Source of the DNA: Burkholderiales bacterium
GTDB lineage: Bacteria > Pseudomonadota > Gammaproteobacteria > Burkholderiales > JAEUMW01
Assembly: GCA_016791285.1 (NCBI GenBank)
Contig: JAEUMX010000402.1
Location: 1-12,289 of the forward strand
Direction: 5' to 3'
DNA: 12,289 nt
Part shown: positions 6,441 to 12,289 of the stretch, in pieces
Position numbering within the stretch: position 1 is the first letter of the stretch
How the letters are laid out: each line of letters starts with the position of its first letter
The notes under the pieces: model-generated
What the model saw: the letters and a program-made list of their open reading frames with translations, nothing else
The model's database searches: none
Told to the model about the DNA's origin: nothing
Position numbers and translations under genes: made by a program

Positions 6441-7301
6441 ATGCGCGCGGCGACATCCAGAGCCGATGTTGCCGGCCCGATCCCGGCACGCGCCGGGATC
6501 GGGTTGCGTGGACCTCACTATCGCGAGTTGCTCGACCGCAGGCCCGACGTGGGCTGGCTCGAGGTCCACAGCGAGAACTACTTCGGTGGCGGCGGCCAGG
6601 CGCACTGGTTTCTGGAGCGCGCGCGCCGCGATTATCCACTGAGCCTGCACGGTGTCGGGCTGTCGCTCGGTTCCGCCGATGCGTTGAGTCGCGAGCACCT
6701 GGCGTCGCTCAGGACGCTGATCGAGCGCTTCGATCCCGGCATCGTGTCCGAGCACCTTTCCTGGTCCGCCGCTGGTGGTCGGTACATGAACGACCTCCTG
6801 CCGCTTCCCTACACCGAGGAGGCGCTGCAGGTGTTCTGCGATCACGTCTGCGAGGCGCAGGACTATCTCGGCTGTCGCATGCTGATCGAGAATCCGTCGA
6901 GCTACGTCGCATGGTGTGACTCGATCATCCCCGAAGCGCAGTTTCTGCGGGCAGTGGCCGAGCGCACCGGTTGCGGCATTCTGCTCGACGTCAACAACGT
7001 CTTTGTCAGCGCGACGAACCACGGCTTCGATCCGCTCGCCTACCTCGCCGCGATCCCGGTCGCACCGGTCGGGGAAATCCACCTCGCCGGGTTCGACCGC
7101 GGTGAGCACTGCCTCATCGATACGCACGGCAAGCCGGTCGCCGAACCGGTGTGGACGCTCTATGCCGAAGCCATGCGGCGCTTCGGCCCGGTGCCGACGT
7201 TGATCGAGTGGGACACCGATCTCCCGCCGCTCGACGTCCTCCTGGACGAAGCCGGGCGTGCCGATGCACTGTCCGGTGCGCGAGATGCCGTCGCTGCGTG
7301 A
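6441..7301 (+). CDS. bufB: MNIO-family bufferin maturase (DUF692)
   Basis: This is a cytoplasmic multinuclear non-haem iron oxidative enzyme of 286 aa with a TIM-barrel fold, the normal family length. It should modify BufA cysteines using O2. Family landmarks appear in order: GIGLRGPHY near 19-27, the metal-site strand WLEVHSENYF (39-48, with H43, E45 and N46), LHGVGLSLGS, SEHLSW, the MbnB/BufB-like LIENPSSYV, LLDVNNVFVSATNHGF, EIHLAGF, DTHG and LIEWDTDLPPL. All the conserved acid, His and Asn positions I can recall for the family are present, so it looks active. The ATG at 6441 follows the bufA stop by 2 bp and has only a weak purine-rich AAGAAG upstream, so translational coupling to bufA is likely. 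Its end overlaps the start of bufC. Confidence 0.94.
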   Translation: MRAATSRADVAGPIPARAGIGLRGPHYRELLDRRPDVGWLEVHSENYFGGGGQAHWFLERARRDYPLSLHGVGLSLGSADALSREHLASLRTLIERFDPGIVSEHLSWSAAGGRYMNDLLPLPYTEEALQVFCDHVCEAQDYLGCRMLIENPSSYVAWCDSIIPEAQFLRAVAERTGCGILLDVNNVFVSATNHGFDPLAYLAAIPVAPVGEIHLAGFDRGEHCLIDTHGKPVAEPVWTLYAEAMRRFGPVPTLIEWDTDLPPLDVLLDEAGRADALSGARDAVAA

Positions 7302-8064
7302 GCTGCAGGCGGCCTTCGTCGACGCGGTGTTCGCTGACGGGGAGGCCGTTCGCCATGCGTTGACCCCGGACTGCGAACCGCGCTTCGAGGTCTATCGCAA
7401 CAACACGTTCGCCAACTATACCGCTGCGCTGCGTGCGGTCTATCCGGTGATCGAGCGGCTCGTCGGGGCCGAGTTCTTCGCCCACGCGGCACGGCGATAC
7501 GTGCGCAACACGCCTTCCACCAGCGGTGACCTGCATCGCTTCGGCGCGGACTTTTCCGAATTCCTCGCCGCGCTGCCGGCGTGCGGCGAGCTCGTCTACC
7601 TGCCCGACACGGCACGGCTCGAGTGGCTGATGCACGAGGTGTTTCACGCGGCCGACCACGCGCCGCTCGACCTCGGCCGCCTTGCCGCGCTGCCGCCGGA
7701 TCGCTACGACGCACTCACCTTCTGCCTGCACCCCGCCTGCCGTCTCCTGACGTCGCCTTACCCGGTGCATCGCATCTGGCAGGTGAACCAGGCAGACGTG
7801 GCCGACACCGCCACGGTGGACCTCGCGCAAGGCGGCGTGCACCTGCTGGTCGCGCGTCCGGTGGCGGGCGTCGAGCTCGATCTCCTCGCGGCGGCGGAAT
7901 TCGCGGCGCTCGCGACGCTGGCGCGTGGGGAGACGCTCGGAGTAGCGCTCGAGCAAGCGGCGCGGGTGGATGCCGGCTTCGATGCGGCGCGATTTCTGCG
8001 CCGCCGCGTCGCCGCGCGCACGCTGGTGGATTTTCGCGTGACTGGCGGCGTGATGGAAATGTGA
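7285..8064 (+). CDS. bufC: BufC/HvfC-type peptide-modification partner (DUF2063)
   Basis: This is the partner protein that accompanies DUF692 enzymes and is thought to present the precursor peptide to the maturase. The 259-aa length is typical. The N-terminal DUF2063 domain (about residues 1-90) shows LRELQAAFVDAVF, then the family phrase RFEVYRNNTFANYTAALRAVYPVIERLVGAEFF (residues about 33-65) and RYVRNTPSTSGDLHRFGADF. The C-terminal half has LEWLMHEVFHAADH and PVHRIWQVNQ. I chose the ATG at 7285 because family members begin MPSLRELQ; it overlaps bufB by 17 bp, which suggests coupling. In-frame starts at 7258 (GTG) and 7264 (ATG) are possible. The 3' end of the gene is also part of promoter module D, and its TGA stop is the second repeat core. 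Confidence 0.9.
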   Translation: MPSLRELQAAFVDAVFADGEAVRHALTPDCEPRFEVYRNNTFANYTAALRAVYPVIERLVGAEFFAHAARRYVRNTPSTSGDLHRFGADFSEFLAALPACGELVYLPDTARLEWLMHEVFHAADHAPLDLGRLAALPPDRYDALTFCLHPACRLLTSPYPVHRIWQVNQADVADTATVDLAQGGVHLLVARPVAGVELDLLAAAEFAALATLARGETLGVALEQAARVDAGFDAARFLRRRVAARTLVDFRVTGGVMEM

Positions 8065-8103
8065 ACTGCGCGCGATTCGCCCGTGATCGTCGGCTGTCAA
8101 AGT
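8050..8103 (+). promoter_or_regulatory. Promoter module D: four 11-bp direct repeats plus -10 hexamer (DoxX operon)
   Basis: Cores begin at 8051, 8062, 8073 (CGA, one mismatch) and 8084, 11 bp apart, and CAAAGT (8098-8103) starts 14 bp after the last. The first two repeats lie in the last codons of bufC. A further TGA at 8039 is 12 bp upstream of the first core. Transcription is predicted near 8110, leaving about 50 nt before the DoxX gene at 8161. Confidence 0.7.
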
Positions 8104-8160
8104 GACAACCGTTTTCGCAATCGATGTACCCGTCATTTCGGTCACGAGAAGGAGATCGCC

Positions 8161-8634
8161 ATGGAACTTGCCGCACAACCCCCGCGCTCCGGTCTGCGCA
8201 CGATCGCATCCTGGTACGACGCCGCCGTCGGCGCGCTGGCGGCGCTCACGCCGCTCATCGATTGCGCGATCCGCTACCTGGTCGCGGAGGCGTTCTTCAA
8301 GTCGGGGCTCACCAAGATCGCGAGCTGGGACACCACGATCGCGCTCTTCGAGAACGAGTACGCGGTGCCGTTGCTGCCGCCTGAGGTCGCGGCCTATCTC
8401 GGCACCGCCACCGAGCTCGCGATTCCGGTGCTGCTGGTGCTGGGGCTTTTCACGCGGCCGGCGGCGTTCGTTCTCTTCGTGTTCAACGTCGTCGCGGTGA
8501 TTTCGTATCCGGATCTTTCGGAGGGCGGCTTCAAGGACCATTTCTACTGGGGTCTGCTGTTGCTCGTGACCCTGTTCCACGGTCCCGGGAAGCTCTCGCT
8601 CGATCACCTGATCCGCACCAGACTTGCCGTCTGA
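8161..8634 (+). CDS. DoxX-family inner-membrane protein (bufferin-associated)
   Basis: This 157-aa integral membrane protein of the DoxX family has about four hydrophobic segments: roughly 25-47 (ALTPLIDCAIRYLVAEAFF), 78-98 (LGTATELAIPVLLVLGLF), 101-118 (AAFVLFVFNVVAVIS) and 129-145 (FYWGLLLLVTLFHG). The family signature AEAFFKSGLTKIASWD lies after the first helix. DoxX proteins are the usual fourth member of bufferin operons (sometimes named bufD) and are thought to work in membrane redox or energy supply; the reaction is unknown. GAAGGAGA (about 8148-8155) gives a strong ribosome site before the ATG at 8161. It starts a new unit after module D and is followed 9 bp later by the SDR gene, whose ribosome site overlaps its stop. 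Confidence 0.9.
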   Translation: MELAAQPPRSGLRTIASWYDAAVGALAALTPLIDCAIRYLVAEAFFKSGLTKIASWDTTIALFENEYAVPLLPPEVAAYLGTATELAIPVLLVLGLFTRPAAFVLFVFNVVAVISYPDLSEGGFKDHFYWGLLLLVTLFHGPGKLSLDHLIRTRLAV

Positions 8635-8643
8635 GGAACGACC

Positions 8644-9498
8644 ATGAACGAAGCATGTGGTGTGTGTGAAGCGCGGATGCACCGGATCAGCATCCGCGAG
8701 ACGACCCTCGAAGGGCAGCGCGCCCTCGTGACGGGTGCCAATTCGGGGATCGGCGAGGCCATTGCCCGGGGTCTGGCCGAAGCCGGGGCCGCGGTGGTGG
8801 TGAACTACGTTTCCGGCGACGACCGCGCGCAGGCGGTGGTCGAAGAGATCGCGGCAGCAGGGGGCCGGGCGGTCGCGATCCGTGCGGACGTGAGCGACGA
8901 AGGCGAGGTACAGGCGATGTTTCGCCAGGCGACGGAAACGTTCGGCTCGATCGACATCCTGGTGAACAATGCCGGCCTGCAGGCCGACGCACCGCTGCAC
9001 GAGATGTCGCTCTCACAGTGGCAGCGTGTCATCGGCGTCAACCTGACCGGGCAGTTCCTGTGCGCACGTGAGGCGATTCGAGAGTTTCTGCGCCGCGGGC
9101 CCGTGCCCGAGCTCTCGTGCTCGCTCGGCAAGATTGTCTGCCTGTCCTCGGTGCACGACGTGATTCCATGGGCCGGGCACGCGAACTACGCGGCGAGCAA
9201 GGGCGGCGTGTCGATGTTCATGAAGACACTCGCGCAGGAGTATGCCGGCCGCAAGATCCGCATCAACGCGATCTCGCCCGGCGCGATCAAGACACCGATC
9301 AACACCTCGGCGTGGGCGACCATGGAGGCGGAGGCGGCGCTGCTCAAGCTCATTCCCTACTACCGTGTCGGCGAGACGCGCGACATCGCACGCGCCGCGG
9401 TGTGGCTCGCGTCCGATCACTCCGACTACGTCACGGGTGCCACGCTGTATGTCGACGGCGGCATGACGCTGTATCCGGAATTCCGCGAGGGGGGTTAG
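8644..9498 (+). CDS. SDR-family oxidoreductase, glucose 1-dehydrogenase-like
   Basis: This is a classical short-chain dehydrogenase of 284 aa. The nucleotide-binding motif TGANSGIG is at 30-37, the second strand VVVNYVSGDD resembles bacterial glucose 1-dehydrogenases and suggests use of NAD or NADP, and NNAG follows. The catalytic residues are S169, Y182 and K186 (YAASK), then NAISPGAIKTPIN and the C-terminal VTGATLYVDGGMTLYP. The active site is complete. A GMC oxidoreductase and an amylo-glucosidase-type gene in the same operon favour a sugar substrate, but that is inferred. The N-terminus is 15-20 aa longer than usual and begins MNEACGVCEARMH, with two cysteines (CGVC); a start at the Met at 12 is possible. 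GAGGAA at 8633-8638 supports 8644. Confidence 0.9.
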   Translation: MNEACGVCEARMHRISIRETTLEGQRALVTGANSGIGEAIARGLAEAGAAVVVNYVSGDDRAQAVVEEIAAAGGRAVAIRADVSDEGEVQAMFRQATETFGSIDILVNNAGLQADAPLHEMSLSQWQRVIGVNLTGQFLCAREAIREFLRRGPVPELSCSLGKIVCLSSVHDVIPWAGHANYAASKGGVSMFMKTLAQEYAGRKIRINAISPGAIKTPINTSAWATMEAEAALLKLIPYYRVGETRDIARAAVWLASDHSDYVTGATLYVDGGMTLYPEFREGG

Positions 9499-9500
9499 TC

Positions 9501-10502
9501 ATGTCGGGTCGCTTCAGTGCAACCGCGCTGCTCTTGGCGTACCTCGCGTTCCCCGCTGCCCCTGATGCCCCGGCGCCGCTCGAAGGTCCGCTGCCCGATG
9601 GTCAGCAGCCCTGGTGGCCGAGCCGCTACGGCCAGCAGGACCAGATCGGGACGTTGAACGAGGTGACGCCGGGGGCGGTGCGGGCCGCAGCGGGACTCGT
9701 GCGTCGCGGTGAGGTGGTGGACTTGGGGCGCGTGCTCGACGAAAACACGCCGAAGTTCCCGGGCCGCTATTGGCACCAGACGGTGGACGCGTCGGCTCAT
9801 TTCGTCAACGCGCGGCGGACCGGCGCGAGCGGTGGCGGGTGGGGACGCAACGCCATCAACTGGATCACGGAGATCCAGACCGGGACGTTCCAGGTCGGGA
9901 CACAGCTCGACTCGATCGGCCACATCCAGATCGGCGAGCGCTTCTACAACGGCTGGACCACGCAGCAGATGGTCGAGGAGTGGGGCCTCAACCGCTTCGG
10001 CATGGAGACGGTGCCACCGGTGGTGACGCGCGGCGTGCTGCTCGACATCGCGCGGCTGAAGGGCGTGCCGCGCCTGGACAAGGGCTACGTCATCACGGTC
10101 GCCGACGTCGACGGTGCGCTCGCGGCGCAGCGCGTCGACGTCCGCGCGGGCGATGCGGTGCTGTTCCATACCGGCTGGGGCGCACTCTACGGTCGCGACA
10201 ACGAGCTGTTCCTGTCGGGCGAACCGGGTCCCGGCCTCGATGTGGTGCGCTGGCTGTATGCCAAAAGGATCGCCATTACCGGCGCGGACACCTGGAGCTA
10301 CGGTCCGGTCCCGGGGGAGGATCCCGCACGGCCGTTTCTCGTGCCGCAGACGATGTACGCGAAGCTCGGGCTCTTCGGGCTCGAGAACCTGAAGACCGAG
10401 GAACTCGCGGAGAAGCGGGTCTACGAGTTCCTGTTCGTGCTCACCCACGCCAAGACGCGCGGCTCGACCGCGGCGGTGGTGGCGCCGGCGGCGGTTTACT
10501 GA
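9501..10502 (+). CDS. Exported cyclase-family (kynurenine formamidase-like) hydrolase
   Basis: This 333-aa member of the cyclase family (Pfam PF04199) has an N-terminal signal peptide (FSATALLLAYLAFPAAPDA), so it is probably periplasmic. The family domain starts at PSRYGQQDQIGTLNEVTP. The metal-site region reads Q131-V-G-T-Q135-L-D137-S-I-G-H141, where formamidases have HxGTHxDxPxH; the GTQxD form is known in a related subgroup. VLFHTGWG and ITGADTWSYGPVP (about 255-270) follow. The substrate is unknown; lactone or amide hydrolysis is plausible next to a glucose dehydrogenase-like enzyme. GAGGGGGG (9487-9494) lies 6 nt before the ATG, and the start is 2 bp after the SDR stop, so it is in the same operon. 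Confidence 0.88.
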   Translation: MSGRFSATALLLAYLAFPAAPDAPAPLEGPLPDGQQPWWPSRYGQQDQIGTLNEVTPGAVRAAAGLVRRGEVVDLGRVLDENTPKFPGRYWHQTVDASAHFVNARRTGASGGGWGRNAINWITEIQTGTFQVGTQLDSIGHIQIGERFYNGWTTQQMVEEWGLNRFGMETVPPVVTRGVLLDIARLKGVPRLDKGYVITVADVDGALAAQRVDVRAGDAVLFHTGWGALYGRDNELFLSGEPGPGLDVVRWLYAKRIAITGADTWSYGPVPGEDPARPFLVPQTMYAKLGLFGLENLKTEELAEKRVYEFLFVLTHAKTRGSTAAVVAPAAVY

Positions 10503-10518
10503 CGACCAGAGGTCCATC

Positions 10519-12003
10519 ATGCGCGAACGCTTCGATGTCATCATCATCGGTTCCGGCGCCGGCGGCTCGGCCGCGGCGTACCACCTTACCCAGACCGGCA
10601 GGCGCGTGCTGCTGCTGGAGAAGGGTCCGCCGCTGCCGAAGGATGGCAGCACGCTCGACGCCGACGTGGTGCTGAAGCGCGGGCTTTTCCTCAACGATGA
10701 GCCCTGGGTGGACGGGCACGGCCGCACGACTGTCCCGGAAGAGCACTTCAACGTGGGCGGCAAGACCAAGTGGTATGGTGCCGCGCTACTGCGCTACGGC
10801 GCCCACGAGTTCGCGGCCGACGCTGCGCACCGCTGCCTGCCGTGGCCGATCACGTACGACGATCTTGCCCCCTACTATGACGAGGCCGAGCGCCTGCTCG
10901 ACCTGCGCCAGTTTCCGCTCGAACCGAACCTGCAGGCGATCGCGGAGGGGCTCGCGCGGAAGGATCCGCAGTGGCGCCGCAAGCCGATGCCGATCGGCCT
11001 CGCACGGGACATCGTCGAACACCGGCGCGAGGCGCAGCACTTCGACGGCTTTGCCTCCGCCGGCGGGTTTAAGTCCGACGCGGAGCAGTGCCTGCTCGCG
11101 CGCTTGCGCAACAAGCCGAACCTCGTGCTGGAGACGGGGCGGGCGGTGAAGGCGCTCGTTTCCTCGCCACGGACGCCAACGCGCATCGAAGGCGTGGTCT
11201 GCGAAGACGGCACGCGCTACGAGGGCAACGCGGTGTTCCTCGCATGCGGCGCGCTGCACAGCCCGCGACTCCTGCAGACGTATCTGGAGACGACCGGACT
11301 GCACGATCGGCTCGCGAGCTACCGGCAGGTGGGCCGCAACTACAAGGCGCACCTCCTGAGCCTGGTGATCGCGTTCTCGTGGCGGCCGGTGACCGATCTG
11401 CTCTGCAAGACGGCGCTGTTCCTGCACGAGTCGTTTCCCCACAGCAGCGTGCAGGCGATCGGCGGCAACCTGGCCGAGGAGATCGTGCGCACGCAGGCGC
11501 CTGGGTTCGTTCCGCGCTGGGCCTCGGGTCTCGTTGCCCGGCGCGCCTACGGGCTCTTCCTGCAGACCGAAGACGGCTCGCATCCGGACAACCGCATACT
11601 CGCGCAAGCAAACGGGTCCGGTCTGCCGCAGATCGATTACGATGCCGCAAGGTTGCCCGAGGCGGCGGACGAGCATCGGCGCCTGCGCGAGACACTGGTC
11701 CGGCAGCTCGTCTCCCTCGGATATCTGCCGGTCGCGCGAGCGATTCCGATCACGGGCACCGCCCACGCGTGCGGGACGCTCGCCACGGGGCACGATCCCG
11801 CCACGTCCGTGGTGGATGCCTGCGGCAAGGTGCACGGACTGGAGAACTGTTATGTCGTCGACGGCAGCGTGCTGCCGCGATCGAGCCGGGTGAACCCCGC
11901 GCTCACCATCTACGCCTGGGCGCTGCGCGTGGCGAGCCGCCTCGGTGCGAAGGGATACGCGAATGAGCGCAGCACTGCCAGACCCGATCCGGTTCGGGCG
12001 TGA
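10519..12003 (+). CDS. GMC-family FAD oxidoreductase
   Basis: This 494-aa flavoenzyme oxidises an alcohol, probably a sugar or polyol. The FAD dinucleotide motif IIIGSGAGGSAAA starts at residue 8 (G11, G13, G16), with E34 at the end of the second strand to bind ribose. NVGGKTKWYGAAL near 75-87 is the GMC FAD-contact loop, and FLACGALHSPRLL resembles the second GMC signature. The C-terminal domain has TAHACGTLATG with the presumed catalytic H416, CYVVDGSVLPRS, and N459 in RVNPALTIYA. No signal peptide is present, so it is probably cytosolic or on the inner face of the membrane. AGAGG (10508-10512) lies 6 nt before the ATG. It starts 16 bp after the cyclase stop and overlaps the next gene by 41 bp. 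Confidence 0.92.
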   Translation: MRERFDVIIIGSGAGGSAAAYHLTQTGRRVLLLEKGPPLPKDGSTLDADVVLKRGLFLNDEPWVDGHGRTTVPEEHFNVGGKTKWYGAALLRYGAHEFAADAAHRCLPWPITYDDLAPYYDEAERLLDLRQFPLEPNLQAIAEGLARKDPQWRRKPMPIGLARDIVEHRREAQHFDGFASAGGFKSDAEQCLLARLRNKPNLVLETGRAVKALVSSPRTPTRIEGVVCEDGTRYEGNAVFLACGALHSPRLLQTYLETTGLHDRLASYRQVGRNYKAHLLSLVIAFSWRPVTDLLCKTALFLHESFPHSSVQAIGGNLAEEIVRTQAPGFVPRWASGLVARRAYGLFLQTEDGSHPDNRILAQANGSGLPQIDYDAARLPEAADEHRRLRETLVRQLVSLGYLPVARAIPITGTAHACGTLATGHDPATSVVDACGKVHGLENCYVVDGSVLPRSSRVNPALTIYAWALRVASRLGAKGYANERSTARPDPVRA

Positions 12004-12289
12004 GATCTGCGGCGACCTCGCGGCGGCCGAGCGCCGCGAGTGGTGGCTCGCGAACGGCCGTGGCGGCTTCGCCGCCGGCACCGTCGCCGGGACGCTGACG
12101 CGCCGCTACCACGGTCTGCTGATCGCGCCGGTGCAGCCCCCGCTCGGGCGCCATCTCGTGGTCGCGAAGGCGGATGCGACGCTCACCGACGGCGAGCGCG
12201 CCTGGCCGCTCTTCACCAACCGCTGGGGCAGCGGGGCGATCGCACCGCGCGGCCATCTGCTGCTCGAATCCTTCCGGCTCGACGGGCGC
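11963..12289 (+). CDS. Amylo-alpha-1,6-glucosidase / glycogen-debranching-type enzyme, N-terminal part (3' end outside window)
   Basis: The frame starting at the ATG at 11963 is open to the right edge (109 codons). After a short leader, the sequence EWWLANGRGGFAAGTVAG, TRRYHGLLIAPV, GRHLVVAKADATL and RGHLLLESFRLDG is the N-terminal domain of bacterial and archaeal glycogen-debranching enzymes (GDE_N family), which hydrolyse alpha-1,6 branch points or act on related glucans. It overlaps the end of the GMC gene by 41 bp in a different frame, which suggests translational coupling. The catalytic GH domain lies outside the window, so activity cannot be judged. An oligosaccharide of a stress sugar such as trehalose or a glucan would fit the operon, as inference. 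Confidence 0.88.
   Translation, partial: MSAALPDPIRFGREICGDLAAAERREWWLANGRGGFAAGTVAGTLTRRYHGLLIAPVQPPLGRHLVVAKADATLTDGERAWPLFTNRWGSGAIAPRGHLLLESFRLDGR

Noticed and set aside
4491..8103. PhoB boxes (phosphate regulon)
   Set aside because: The 11-bp period matches, but the core is CGTGA in the direction of transcription, not TGTCA; the class may be shared but the regulator is probably different.
7114..9000. Minus-strand open frame of 628 codons across bufC, DoxX and SDR
   Set aside because: It spans three genes that have full family motifs and ribosome sites on the plus strand; its own translation is a low-complexity Arg/His-rich shadow.
10786..12081. Minus-strand open frame of 431 codons opposite the GMC gene
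   Set aside because: It is antisense to a complete GMC oxidoreductase and has no recognisable domain.

Overview
The window is a dense, high-G+C (roughly two-thirds by eye) proteobacterial chromosome segment. A soluble transhydrogenase (SthA) and a PilU-type pilus ATPase, together with bufferin-type genes, suggest a Gammaproteobacterium or a close relative. I cannot name a genus. There are no rRNA or tRNA genes, insertion sequences or CRISPR arrays.

Left part (1-3767): housekeeping genes. These are the 3' end of sthA, then pilU, a Rho-independent terminator, a class I/II PLP aminotransferase, and a convergent minus-strand RmlC-like sugar epimerase that ends 10 bp from the aminotransferase stop. 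Next comes a weakly coding stretch (3768-4627). It holds one possible small secreted protein on the minus strand (3931-4284) and, at its right end, the first of four near-identical promoter modules.

Centre (4491-8634): a bufferin-type metallophore locus. Three plus-strand units start here: a small acidic protein (4628-4912); an exported, Cys-free protein carrying six Gly-Gly repeats (5094-5645); and the operon EF-hand protein, bufA (DUF2282 precursor with four Cys), bufB (DUF692/MNIO maturase) and bufC (DUF2063 partner). A fourth unit starts at the DoxX gene, a usual bufferin partner, and runs on through an SDR glucose-1-dehydrogenase-like enzyme, an exported cyclase-family hydrolase, a GMC oxidoreductase and the start of a glycogen-debranching-type enzyme that leaves the window.

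The main new observation is that these four units are each preceded by the same 54-bp module: 4491-4544, 4946-4999, 5677-5730 and 8050-8103. Each module has four TGA-centred direct repeats at an exact 11-bp period, followed at a fixed distance by a CAAACT-like -10 hexamer. I count 22 of 54 columns invariant in all four copies. The geometry is that of OmpR/PhoB-class response-regulator boxes replacing the -35 element. It ties the unknown acidic protein, the repeat protein, the bufferin operon and the DoxX/sugar-oxidation operon into one predicted regulon. The regulator is not encoded in the window.
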